DNA from: Ruminococcaceae bacterium UBA6845 | GTDB lineage: Bacteria > Bacillota > Clostridia > Oscillospirales > Acutalibacteraceae | Assembly (NCBI GenBank): GCA_002449395.1 | Contig: DKDP01000048.1 | Location: 1 to 64,000 of the forward strand | Length of the DNA: 64,000 bases | Reading direction: 5' to 3' | Part shown: positions 9,377-18,067 of the stretch, piece after piece | Layout: the number at the start of each line of letters is the position of its first letter | Position numbering within the stretch: the first letter of the stretch is position 1 | Made by a program: the position numbers and the translations under genes | Notes under the pieces: model-generated | What the model was told of the DNA's origin: nothing | The model's input: only the letters and a program-made list of their open reading frames with translations | The model's database searches: none

Positions 9377-9638
9377 TGAATTTCTGAATACGCTTGCGAT
9401 CAGCGTCAGCGAGCTTAACCCCACGCAGAATGACGGCGACGAAAAGCAAAAAGCGATATGGATTGTTGCGCTGATTGCCGTTGTGCTCGTCTGCGTGATA
9501 CTCAGTCAGCTGAAATTTGATTTCAGCGGCAAGCTCAAGGCTAAGAAAGCCGAGCAGGCAAAGAAAAAAGCCGAGAAAAAACGTGATGAGGAGCTCGAAA
9601 GACTTCACGAAATTAAACGCAAAAATCAAAGAAAATAA
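9369..9638 (+). CDS. Small single-pass membrane protein, unknown function
   Basis: 89 residues, overlapping the end of maf by 8 bases. A short N-terminal segment (about 1-27) is followed by one hydrophobic helix (AIWIVALIAVVLVCVILSQL) and a strongly basic Lys/Glu/Arg-rich helical tail, giving an N-out, C-in topology by the positive-inside rule. I do not recognise the family. The overlap and downstream terminator indicate it is the last gene of the Nudix-maf transcript. Confidence 0.65.
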   Translation: MFNEFLNTLAISVSELNPTQNDGDEKQKAIWIVALIAVVLVCVILSQLKFDFSGKLKAKKAEQAKKKAEKKRDEELERLHEIKRKNQRK

Positions 9639-9646
9639 TATAAAAT

Positions 9647-9675
9647 GACCTCCGTATCATTAAGGTACAGAGGTC
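9647..9675. terminator. Bidirectional terminator between convergent genes
   Basis: GACCTCCGTATC (9647-9658) pairs with GGTACAGAGGTC (9664-9675) with one mismatch and one wobble. T-rich sequence lies on both sides, so it can serve the small membrane protein (+) and the GH127 gene (-). Confidence 0.7.
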
Positions 9676-9681
9676 TTTAAA

Positions 9682-11502
9682 TTATTCTACAATAGGCATT
9701 TCCGTCATACGCAGGTTTGTACAGCCGTATGGGATAAGCACTTTTTCGGTCGGCTCGCCGACCGCTTTTTTGTTTTCGGGAATTTCGGTGCATCTGCTGT
9801 CGATCATTTTCCAGTCAACAGGCGCCATCCTTGCCGTCAGCCTGATCGGTGCTCCGTCGGGAGAGAACGGAACCGCTCCGACCTGCAAAAATTCGACCTT
9901 GAAGTCATTGCCGCAGAATCCATAGTTCCAATCGGTAGTCGGGAAAATTTCATAGTCGCAGTAAGGAAACTTCCTCTCAACGCCGTCACGGACATATTCT
10001 TTCTTTTCCCATCTCTCGCCGATCGGCAGTGAGAAAACGAGGTTTCCACGCTCTGCGCAGAAAAGTCCGCTCGGTCGTTCAGTCAGCTCAACGTTGAATG
10101 AAAATCTAACGTCAATGGTGCTCTCACCGAAGAAATCTCGGCTGATTTTTATGAATCCACTGTCCACGGGCATGCCGTCAACGGTTGCGTTGACCGCCTT
10201 TTCGGGAATACGGATAAGCAGCTCACGCTCATCGTGCGTGTCCGCAGTCACCTTTATTTTATATCCGTCCTCAAACGGATAGTTTGTTTCGATTTCGACG
10301 CCGAATTTTGCACCGTTGATCTCGGTTTCAACCCTGCTCGGTGCAATTGCGCAAATTGCAATGCCGTTCTCGCTTTTCATCATCGTGCTCATTGCAAATT
10401 TTGGAAACGCCTGATTAAAGTTGGCCGTACAGCAGCCGAAATTCGGTTCAAGACCGAAAATGTGCGACTCCTCCGAGTTTGTATTAAACGGCTGTTTGCC
10501 ATCCGGGAAACGTGCGCACTGAACCTGGTTCGTCAACTGATCGTACTGATGAGTCCACATATCGGGGCTGACTGTTGCAGGGAAAGCATTGAACGTTGTC
10601 TTTTCCAAGCGCTCCGACCAGTAGCTGTCTCCCGTCAAAGCGATAAGCCATTCATACGAATACATAGCCTCGGCAACCGAACAGCACTCCGAACCGTGAA
10701 CGGGACTTGTGCCGCTCAGGCACTCATCGCCCGAGAAATGACCGCAAGCCATTCCGTGATCACGCAGAAGTATCTCCATCGCCTGCTTTGCAAATTCGTT
10801 CGGATCGCCGCCGACGAGCTCCGTCATCAACGCTTCACCCTTGAGCATCATTGCGATATTGACAACGTGATTGAGATAGCTCCAGTTTTCACGTCTCTCG
10901 GCGTAGCGCCACGATTTGAACATCTTTTTATAGTCAACGCCCTGTATGTAGAGCTTGTCAACGAGATCAAGCTGCCAATCCTCGGGCTTTCTTTCACGAA
11001 GCCAAAGGATCGGGATAAGGCACTCAAACCAGCGAGCCGAACCCCAGTCAAAAAGAGTGCGGCTGTTGATGTGGGAGCTGAGATTTTGAAGTGCACGGCT
11101 GACAGCGTTTTCAATTCGCTCGTCGCCCGAACAATCGGCATAGACAACAAGCGCCTTGCAGATTATAAAGCACGCCCAGATGTCGTAGTTGACACGCTGT
11201 TCTTTTTCGCAGGGACATATCCAGCCGTCCTCGCACTGGCGCTCAAGAATAGCGTCAATATATTTCTTCGCACGGGCTTTCATATCCTCATTATCAAGAA
11301 GGTAAGCAAGCGGGACAAAGCCGTCAAGCCAATAGGGAACACGCTCCCAGCCCTCATCCTTGCCGCCGATCCAGCTTGAATCCTTGACGCTGTTCCACAT
11401 CTTGTCAAGATTACCGGAAAGACCCTTTGCCTGAATTTCAAGCTGATTTCTGAGCCAGCCCGTCGGCTTTATTTCATTGGTTGTAAACTGTTTAAAAATC
11501 AT
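9682..11502 (-). CDS. GH127-family beta-L-arabinofuranosidase (DUF1680)
   Basis: 606 residues without a signal peptide, so cytoplasmic. An (alpha/alpha)6 barrel enzyme of the DUF1680 group, which removes beta-L-arabinofuranose from plant glycans or hydroxyproline-linked arabinan. The Zn and nucleophile residues known for this family are present: Glu272 and Cys274 in HGSECCSVAE, and the Cys pair C357-C358 in NFGCCTANFNQAFPKF. A beta-sandwich domain follows. It starts 11 bases after the smc stop with AAGGAG ahead of ATG, so it is transcriptionally attached to a chromosome-maintenance operon, an unusual neighbour for a glycosidase. Specificity is inferred from family only. Confidence 0.85.
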   Translation of the reverse strand: MIFKQFTTNEIKPTGWLRNQLEIQAKGLSGNLDKMWNSVKDSSWIGGKDEGWERVPYWLDGFVPLAYLLDNEDMKARAKKYIDAILERQCEDGWICPCEKEQRVNYDIWACFIICKALVVYADCSGDERIENAVSRALQNLSSHINSRTLFDWGSARWFECLIPILWLRERKPEDWQLDLVDKLYIQGVDYKKMFKSWRYAERRENWSYLNHVVNIAMMLKGEALMTELVGGDPNEFAKQAMEILLRDHGMACGHFSGDECLSGTSPVHGSECCSVAEAMYSYEWLIALTGDSYWSERLEKTTFNAFPATVSPDMWTHQYDQLTNQVQCARFPDGKQPFNTNSEESHIFGLEPNFGCCTANFNQAFPKFAMSTMMKSENGIAICAIAPSRVETEINGAKFGVEIETNYPFEDGYKIKVTADTHDERELLIRIPEKAVNATVDGMPVDSGFIKISRDFFGESTIDVRFSFNVELTERPSGLFCAERGNLVFSLPIGERWEKKEYVRDGVERKFPYCDYEIFPTTDWNYGFCGNDFKVEFLQVGAVPFSPDGAPIRLTARMAPVDWKMIDSRCTEIPENKKAVGEPTEKVLIPYGCTNLRMTEMPIVE

Positions 11503-11513
11503 AACCTAACTCC

Positions 11514-14500
11514 TTAGCTTATTCCGAGCTTCTTCGCCATATCCGCCGTCTGAAGCTCAAGCATCTTTGAAACGCCCTCTTCCTGCATCGTGATGCCGTA
11601 GAGAACGTCCGCCTCTTCCATCGTACCTCGTCTGTGAGTTATGAGAATGAACTGCGTATTTGTCGTCATTCTTCGGACGTAACGTGCATAACGGGCAACG
11701 TTAACGTCGTCAAGTGCGGCTTCGACCTCATCGAAAATACAGAACGGTGATGGCGCAACCTTGAGAATTGAGAAAAGAAGCGCAATAGCCGCCAATCCCT
11801 TTTCGCCGCCCGAAAGCAGGTCGATATTCTGAACATTCTTGCCCGGTGGCTGAACCTTTATCTCAATGTTACATTCAAGCACATCGTTCGGATTTTCAAG
11901 AATGAGTTCTGCCTTGCCGCCGCCGAACAGCTCAACAAACGTCTCGCCGAAATAGTTGTTGATGCGCACGAACTGAGCCTTAAACTGTTCTGCCATCTTG
12001 CTCGTCAGCTCGGTTATGAGCCTGTTAAGCTCCTCTCTTGACTTTTCGATATCCTCAAGCTGAGCTTTCATAAATTCGTAACGTTCGGAAACCTCTTTGT
12101 ATTCTTCGATCGCACCAACATTGACATTGCCGAGGGCACGGATTTTGCCCTTGATCTCCTGCAAACTTCTGTTCGCCTGCTGATAGTCCTCGATCACAAT
12201 GTCGAGCTCCTCCGCCTCGGTCTTTGTAAGCTGATATTCGTCGAAGAGCTTGTTTATCGCATTTTCAAGCTGCTGTTCCATCTGTGCCTTGCGTTCTTCA
12301 AGACGGGCAAGCTCGCCGCTGATTTTTTCACGCTCTGCGGATTTTGCACGCTCCTCCGAACGGAGCTGTGCGCTTCTTGCGTCGCACTTTGTTCGCTCAT
12401 TTATGAGTGCCTCGATGTCACTCTTTGCACTTGCGCCGAGCTCGTGAAGCTCCTGTGCCTGCTTTGTAAGCTCCCGGATCTTTACTTCAATATCCTTGTT
12501 TGCGTTTTCGATAACGGCTATCTCATCGTTGAGGTCGTCAAGTCTGCCCTCGTGGCTTGCCATACGGCGGTTGAGCAGATCAACAGCCTCTTTCTTAGCC
12601 TCAATATCCTTTTCAAGAGCGAGAATGTCAAGATTTATCTTTGCCTCAGTCTGAGCAAGCTCCTCTTTCTTCTCCTCCAGCTTCTCTCTGCCGTGGGTCA
12701 CAACATCAAGATCCGCCTGCAAGGAACCCATTTCCTTATTGAGCCTGTCAATCTCGGTGCGGGCAGTGTTTTTCATTGCTTCAAGGTCGGTGATTCTGAG
12801 CGAGGCGGACTTTTTCTCACGGCGCAGCTCCTCAAGAGCGGCATTTGCCGTGTCGAGCTTACCCTCGATCAGCGCAAGCTCACTCTCCTTACGGATGATA
12901 TCCTCTTGAGTGCGCTTGAGATCCGCCTGCGACGCATCAAGATCAGCCTTTGCCGATGAAAGCTCGACGCTGATCCGCTTATACTCCTCGTTGTCGGTCT
13001 CCTGCTCGGCAGTCAGCTTTCTAACCTGCTCATTGAGCTTGTCCTTTTCGTTGCCTCGGCTGAGGATACCTGCATTATGTCCTCTCGAACCGCCGGTCAT
13101 TGAGCCGCCTGCATTGACGACCTGACCGTCAAGCGTAACAATCTTGAATCTGTATGAATACTTCTTTGCAATGACAATTGCGCTGTCGAGATCCTCGGCA
13201 ACCGCCGTCCTGCCCAGAAGTGACTGAATTATTTCGTTATATTTGCTGTCGTAATCGAGTAATTTATCCGCCATATCGACAAAACCGTAGCAGTCATCAA
13301 GACCCTTTTCGGTAAACGGCTTCGACTTAACGGAGGTCAGCGGCAGGAATGTTGCACGTCCGCCTTTCTTCTCCTTAAGGAAATTGATCGCACGCTTTGC
13401 ATCGTTTTCGCTGTCGGTTACAATGTTCTGTATCGCCGCACCGAGAGCCGTCTCAACCGCAACGGCATAGCGATCCTCAACGCTGATAAGCTGAGAGAGC
13501 GGACCGTGAATGCCCCTGAGTGCACCGCCCTTTGCCTCACGGACAACGGCCTTAACGGCACCCGAATAGCCGTCCATATTCTTTTCCATATCGTCGAGCA
13601 TTCGGATTTTATCCTTCTTTTGCAGGATATCAAGTCCCCTTGCGTCGATTGCGGACTTCAGCTTATCCGCTTTTTCCTGACGTGTCAGAACTCTGAGGTT
13701 ATAGCCCGAAACGGCATTCATAATCTCCGTAGCAGTGTCGTTGAGCTTGTCAAGCTGAGACTGACAAGTGTTGCGCTTATCCTCAAGCTCGGTGATATAA
13801 CCGTTCCTCGTCGAGAGAACTCCCTCGATGTTGCTGACTCTGCCCTTGATCTCGTCGATTGAGGAATTGGCGGTCGTCTCCTCTATTCTCTTCTCTCCGA
13901 CCTTTTCGGTCAATGCGGTAATTTTTTGTGAAAGCTCGGCAATTCGATCGGAAAATTCTCCCGTCTCATTCCTTGCGTCGGCAATATTGGCCGCAGCAGA
14001 GTCGAGCTCTTTTCTTTTCTTCTCAATCTCGCCCAAGAGCTCTTTGATCTCAGCCTCGGCGTCCTCAACCTCTTTTTTCAGCGAATTTTCGCTGTTCGAG
14101 GCGTCACTCATATCACGTCTGATACGCTCAATCGTCTGCTGATTGTGAAGAATCGTGTTCTTTTCGACGGAGATCTGACCCTCAAGCTGAACCGCTTTTT
14201 CCTCATAGCTTGTGGAATTATTTCTTATATTATCAATCTTGACAGTGATTTCCTGACCCTTTGTGATGATCTCCTCAGTCTCATTTTCGATCTGAGCAAG
14301 CGATGCCTCAATTGAATCATACTGACCCTGAGCGATCGAGAGCTTGTCCTCCTGATCTCTCAGCTTCACCTTTGAGGTCTCGATCGTATGCAGCCAAAGA
14401 CCGATTTCAAGATTTTTCTTTTCCTTTGCGAGAACAAGAAATTTCTGCGCCTTTTCGCTCTGCGTTTTAAGCGGACCGACACGTCCCTCCAGCTCCGAAA

Positions 14501-15083
14501 GGATATCTCTCAGACGGACAAGATTCTCCTCCGCCTGATCGAGCTTACGGTTTGCGTCATTACGGCGATATCTGTAATGGGAAATTCCCGCCGCCTCTTC
14601 AAGCATATCACGCCGCTGTCCAGATTTTGATGAAATAAGATCGGCGATTCTGCCCTGGCTGACAAGCGAATAGCCGTCACGTCCGAGACCCGTATCCATA
14701 AACAGCTCGTGAACGTCACGCAGTCGCACGATCTGACCGTTGAGCATATACTCACTCTCTCCCGAACGGTAGTAGCGTCGTGTTACCGACACCTCGTCCT
14801 TATCGTTGTTGAGCGTTCTGTCCGTATTGTCAAGACGCAAAGTAACCTCGGCAAAACCCAAAGGCTTTCTGACCTTTGTGCCGCCGAAAATAACGTCCTC
14901 CATTTTTGATCCACGCAGGTTCTTTGTCGATTGTTCGCCGAGCACCCAGCGCACGGCGTCGGCAATATTACTCTTGCCAGAGCCGTTCGGTCCGACAACG
15001 GCTGTCATTCCGTGATTGAAATTGAACACCGTTTTGTCCGGGAAAGACTTGAATCCCTGCATTTCGAGCGCTTTTAATCTCAT
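11514..15083 (-). CDS. smc: Chromosome segregation ATPase SMC
   Basis: 1189 residues, the usual bacterial length. Domains in order: N-terminal ATPase head with Walker A GPNGSGKSNIADA at about 32-44, first coiled coil (about 170-500), hinge (about 505-690, GYSGAVKAVVREAKGG through GSMTGGSRG), second coiled coil (about 690-1010), C-terminal head with the signature LLSGGEKGLAAIAL and Walker B FCIFDEVEAALDD. It forms the condensin with ScpA and ScpB, which are not in the window. The ATG overlaps the stop of the radical SAM gene by four bases (ATGA). Confidence 0.98.
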   Translation of the reverse strand: MRLKALEMQGFKSFPDKTVFNFNHGMTAVVGPNGSGKSNIADAVRWVLGEQSTKNLRGSKMEDVIFGGTKVRKPLGFAEVTLRLDNTDRTLNNDKDEVSVTRRYYRSGESEYMLNGQIVRLRDVHELFMDTGLGRDGYSLVSQGRIADLISSKSGQRRDMLEEAAGISHYRYRRNDANRKLDQAEENLVRLRDILSELEGRVGPLKTQSEKAQKFLVLAKEKKNLEIGLWLHTIETSKVKLRDQEDKLSIAQGQYDSIEASLAQIENETEEIITKGQEITVKIDNIRNNSTSYEEKAVQLEGQISVEKNTILHNQQTIERIRRDMSDASNSENSLKKEVEDAEAEIKELLGEIEKKRKELDSAAANIADARNETGEFSDRIAELSQKITALTEKVGEKRIEETTANSSIDEIKGRVSNIEGVLSTRNGYITELEDKRNTCQSQLDKLNDTATEIMNAVSGYNLRVLTRQEKADKLKSAIDARGLDILQKKDKIRMLDDMEKNMDGYSGAVKAVVREAKGGALRGIHGPLSQLISVEDRYAVAVETALGAAIQNIVTDSENDAKRAINFLKEKKGGRATFLPLTSVKSKPFTEKGLDDCYGFVDMADKLLDYDSKYNEIIQSLLGRTAVAEDLDSAIVIAKKYSYRFKIVTLDGQVVNAGGSMTGGSRGHNAGILSRGNEKDKLNEQVRKLTAEQETDNEEYKRISVELSSAKADLDASQADLKRTQEDIIRKESELALIEGKLDTANAALEELRREKKSASLRITDLEAMKNTARTEIDRLNKEMGSLQADLDVVTHGREKLEEKKEELAQTEAKINLDILALEKDIEAKKEAVDLLNRRMASHEGRLDDLNDEIAVIENANKDIEVKIRELTKQAQELHELGASAKSDIEALINERTKCDARSAQLRSEERAKSAEREKISGELARLEERKAQMEQQLENAINKLFDEYQLTKTEAEELDIVIEDYQQANRSLQEIKGKIRALGNVNVGAIEEYKEVSERYEFMKAQLEDIEKSREELNRLITELTSKMAEQFKAQFVRINNYFGETFVELFGGGKAELILENPNDVLECNIEIKVQPPGKNVQNIDLLSGGEKGLAAIALLFSILKVAPSPFCIFDEVEAALDDVNVARYARYVRRMTTNTQFILITHRRGTMEEADVLYGITMQEEGVSKMLELQTADMAKKLGIS

Positions 15084-16087
15084 AATTCTTCGTTCCTTAT
15101 TATGTAAAGTTGATACTTACCCATTTCCTTATCGGCTGTGATTTTTGCATCATAGCCCAGCTCTGCGAGCCTTTTTATATTCGTCCGTTTCTGCCCGGTC
15201 ATTTTGGAAATTGCATCGGGAGAAACGTGAATTTCAATTTTTCCGTGCTGTAAACCGTTCTTTTCTATATATTCAACCGCTTTGTTCAGGTAGATTTTAC
15301 CCTCGCAGATCTCTTTAAAAGCAGGATGATATGCGCCGGCAACGTAATCTTTTTCAACTCCGCCGCCCGAATGAAGCCCGGTTCGGATAACGTTGATTTT
15401 CGCCCTGTCGAACATCAAAAGCAGCCTTGCGCAAAGCTCCGCCGCTGAGTCAACAGTCTGCGGAACATATTTTCCGCTCCGGTAAAGCTCCTCAAGCTCG
15501 GTGTTTTTTATAACCACCGTCGGGTAAATCCGAACCGTGTCCGGCTGAAGTGAAATAATTTTCTCCGCTGTTTCAACGCTGTCCTCATCCGTTGAGCCGT
15601 AAAGCCCCGTCATCATCTGAAGTCCGAGTTCAAAGCCATAGCTTTTCAGCATTTTTGATGCTTTTACAACGTCCTCCGAGGTGTGTCCCCTGCGATTAAT
15701 ACGGAGAACCTCATCATTCATACTCTGCGCTCCGAGCTCAACCGCCGTCACTCCGTATTCCCTGAGGATACTGCAAATTTCATCATCAATCGCATCCGGA
15801 CGGGTTGAGCAGCGTATACCCTTGAAACTGCCGTTTTGAACATATTTGTAAGCCGCCTGCAAAAGTCCTGTCATCGTCTTTCGGTCAATTGCGGTAAAGC
15901 TGCCGCCGAAAAAAGCTATCTCTCCGCCCTTGCTGTCGGGATTGTTCATTGCGATTTTGACCGCTTCATCAACGTCGACAGGCGAAACCTGCTTGCTCTG
16001 ACCCGAAATTGCACGCTGATTACAGAATGTGCATTGGTGCGGGCAACCGTTGTGCGGAACGAAAAGTCCCACATTTACGTGTTTCAC
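15080..16087 (-). CDS. Radical SAM protein, Elp3-like (YhcC type)
   Basis: 335 residues. FVPHNGCPHQCTFCNQ holds the CX3CX2C cluster (C15, C19, C22), followed by FFGGSFTAID and later GLYGSTDEDS, as in a conserved bacterial family related to the Elp3 radical SAM domain but lacking the acetyltransferase domain. Its reaction is not established. It sits between rnc and smc, overlapping both by four bases, an order seen in many clostridia. Confidence 0.85.
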   Translation of the reverse strand: MKHVNVGLFVPHNGCPHQCTFCNQRAISGQSKQVSPVDVDEAVKIAMNNPDSKGGEIAFFGGSFTAIDRKTMTGLLQAAYKYVQNGSFKGIRCSTRPDAIDDEICSILREYGVTAVELGAQSMNDEVLRINRRGHTSEDVVKASKMLKSYGFELGLQMMTGLYGSTDEDSVETAEKIISLQPDTVRIYPTVVIKNTELEELYRSGKYVPQTVDSAAELCARLLLMFDRAKINVIRTGLHSGGGVEKDYVAGAYHPAFKEICEGKIYLNKAVEYIEKNGLQHGKIEIHVSPDAISKMTGQKRTNIKRLAELGYDAKITADKEMGKYQLYIIRNEEL

Positions 16088-16767
16088 AGTCCCATAAGCT
16101 CCAAGGCTTCCCTTGCAGCCTCCTGCTCGGCACGCTTTTTGCTCTTGCCGACTCCCCTGCCGATTACGTTTGAATTGAGGTGAACCTCAACCTCAAAACG
16201 CTTGTCGTGATCGGGGCCGCTCTCTCCTGCAAGGACATATTCGACAACCTCACCCGGGTTGCGCTGGACAACCTCCTGGAGCATCGTTTTATAATCCTTG
16301 ACGGAGCGGTGCTTTCTGATCGCCTCGTCAATATATTTAAGCACAAATTTTCTTGCCTCGTCCATTCCGCCGTCAAGGTAAATTGCGGCGATAACCGCCT
16401 CAAAAGCGTCCGCCTGAATTGACGGCCTCTCCCTGCCGCCGGTTACGATCTCGCCCTTTCCGAGCATAAGATATTTTCCGAGCTGGATCTCACGGGCAAA
16501 CGATGCAAGCGATTTTTCGCATACCATTGCCGCCCTGAGCTTTGTCAGATCTCCCTCGGGGAAATCGGTGTAGTTCTTGAAAAAATTTTCGGCTGTGATA
16601 AAGCCGAGAACGGAATCGCCGAGGAACTCAAGACGCTCGTTCGACCCCTGACAGGTGGCGTGATTCTCATTGAAATAAGATGAATGAGAAAGTGCACGCA
16701 GCAACAGCGACTCGTTCTTAAATTTATATCCTATCTTCTGCTGAAGTTCATTTATATCAGGTTTCAT
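16084..16767 (-). CDS. rnc: Ribonuclease III
   Basis: 227 residues, standard length. The catalytic signature ERLEFLGDSVL lies at about 44-54 and the second acidic cluster in QADAFEAVIAAIYLDGG. The C-terminal double-stranded RNA-binding domain ends with GKSKKRAEQEAAREALE. It processes rRNA precursors and structured mRNAs. The start at 16767 gives MKPDINELQQKIGYKF, preceded by AAAGG/GGTG-like sequence; the longer frame runs into trmFO, whose end it already overlaps by 11 bases. Confidence 0.95.
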   Translation of the reverse strand: MKPDINELQQKIGYKFKNESLLLRALSHSSYFNENHATCQGSNERLEFLGDSVLGFITAENFFKNYTDFPEGDLTKLRAAMVCEKSLASFAREIQLGKYLMLGKGEIVTGGRERPSIQADAFEAVIAAIYLDGGMDEARKFVLKYIDEAIRKHRSVKDYKTMLQEVVQRNPGEVVEYVLAGESGPDHDKRFEVEVHLNSNVIGRGVGKSKKRAEQEAAREALELMGL

Positions 16768-18067
16768 ATTCACCAAACCTTTCTTTAAAGAAATCAAGGC
16801 TCCTCTTCGCAAGAGTCTCATATCTCAATTTTTTATCTCTTATCTTTTCATCGAGCGGCGGCAGGATTCCGAAATTTGCGCCCATCGGCTGGAAATCCGT
16901 CACGCTCTCGTTGCTTATATATTTTGAAAGTGCGCCCATCATCGTGAAATCGGGAAGCTCAAGCGGTGCTTTTCCCTCAAGCCTGTTCGCCATATTGATT
17001 CCTGCAAGGATACCCGACGATGCGGACTCCATATAGCCCTCAACGCCCGTTATCTGACCTGCAAAATACAGTCCGTCACGTCCCCTGAAAGAAAAATCGC
17101 TGTTAAGATGCCTCGGCGAATCAATGAAAGTGTTGCGGTGCATAACACCGTAGCGGACAAATTCCGCATTTTTCAGCGCCGGAATCATTGAGAAAACTCT
17201 TTTCTGCTCGCCGAATTTAAGATTTGTCTGGAATCCGACAAGGTTATACATCGTTCCGCTTGAATCCTCACGGCGGAGCTGTAAAACAGCCCACGGACGG
17301 TGTCCCGTTTTCGGATCTCTCAATCCGACGGGCTTCAGCGGACCGAAGCGCATTGTGTCTGCGCCCCTCGACGCCATAACCTCAATCGGCATACAGCCCT
17401 CATAAACTCCTTTTTTCTTGTCAAAGGAATGAAGCTCTGCCGACTCGGCGTTGACAAGCTCGTTATAAAAGTTTTCGTACTCTTCCTTATTCATCGGGCA
17501 GTTGAGGTAATCGTCCTCGCCGCCACGGTCATATCTCGACTGGGTAAATGCACAGGATTTGTCGATGCTCTCGTCAGTAACTATCGGCGCCGCCGCATCA
17601 AAAAAGCTGAGCGATCCGCCGCAAAGCTCCTTGATTCTATCGGCAAGAGCATCGGAAGCAAGCGGACCTGCGGCAATAATAACGTTGCCCTCGGGTATCT
17701 CCGTCACCTCACGGCACTCAAGCTCAATAAGAGGATGTGATTTTATCTTTTCCGTTATCATACGGGAAAATTCATCACGGTCAACCGCAAGCGCACCGCC
17801 TGCCGGAACACTGCATTTTTTTGCACATTCGACACAGATTGAACCGAGCCTTTCCATCTCCGCTTTAAGCAGACCCGCCGCAGAGCCGACACGCTGAGCC
17901 TTGAGCGAATTTGAGCAAACAAGCTCGGCGAGCATATCCGTTTTATGAGCGGGAGAATGCTTCTTCGGCTTCATCTCGGCAATCGTGACGGGAACGCCTC
18001 TGTTTGCAAGCGCCCACGCCGCCTCAACTCCTGCCAGGCCTCCGCCGACAACAAGAACTCTGTTCAT
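16757..18067 (-). CDS. trmFO: Folate-dependent tRNA (uracil-54-C5)-methyltransferase TrmFO
   Basis: 436 residues. The FAD-binding GGGLAGVEAAWALANRG opens the protein, and the family blocks KTDMLAELVCSNSLKAQR, GPLKPVGLRDPKTG and AGQITGVEGYMESASSGI are intact. It makes ribothymidine at position 54 of tRNA using methylene-tetrahydrofolate, the Gram-positive route that replaces TrmA. It follows topA with no gap, as in most Firmicutes. Confidence 0.97.
   Translation of the reverse strand: MNRVLVVGGGLAGVEAAWALANRGVPVTIAEMKPKKHSPAHKTDMLAELVCSNSLKAQRVGSAAGLLKAEMERLGSICVECAKKCSVPAGGALAVDRDEFSRMITEKIKSHPLIELECREVTEIPEGNVIIAAGPLASDALADRIKELCGGSLSFFDAAAPIVTDESIDKSCAFTQSRYDRGGEDDYLNCPMNKEEYENFYNELVNAESAELHSFDKKKGVYEGCMPIEVMASRGADTMRFGPLKPVGLRDPKTGHRPWAVLQLRREDSSGTMYNLVGFQTNLKFGEQKRVFSMIPALKNAEFVRYGVMHRNTFIDSPRHLNSDFSFRGRDGLYFAGQITGVEGYMESASSGILAGINMANRLEGKAPLELPDFTMMGALSKYISNESVTDFQPMGANFGILPPLDEKIRDKKLRYETLAKRSLDFFKERFGEYET

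Noticed and set aside
10234..11379. 381-codon open frame on the plus strand
   Set aside because: Antisense shadow of the GH127 gene, which has clear catalytic motifs and a ribosome site; codon composition of the shadow is atypical.
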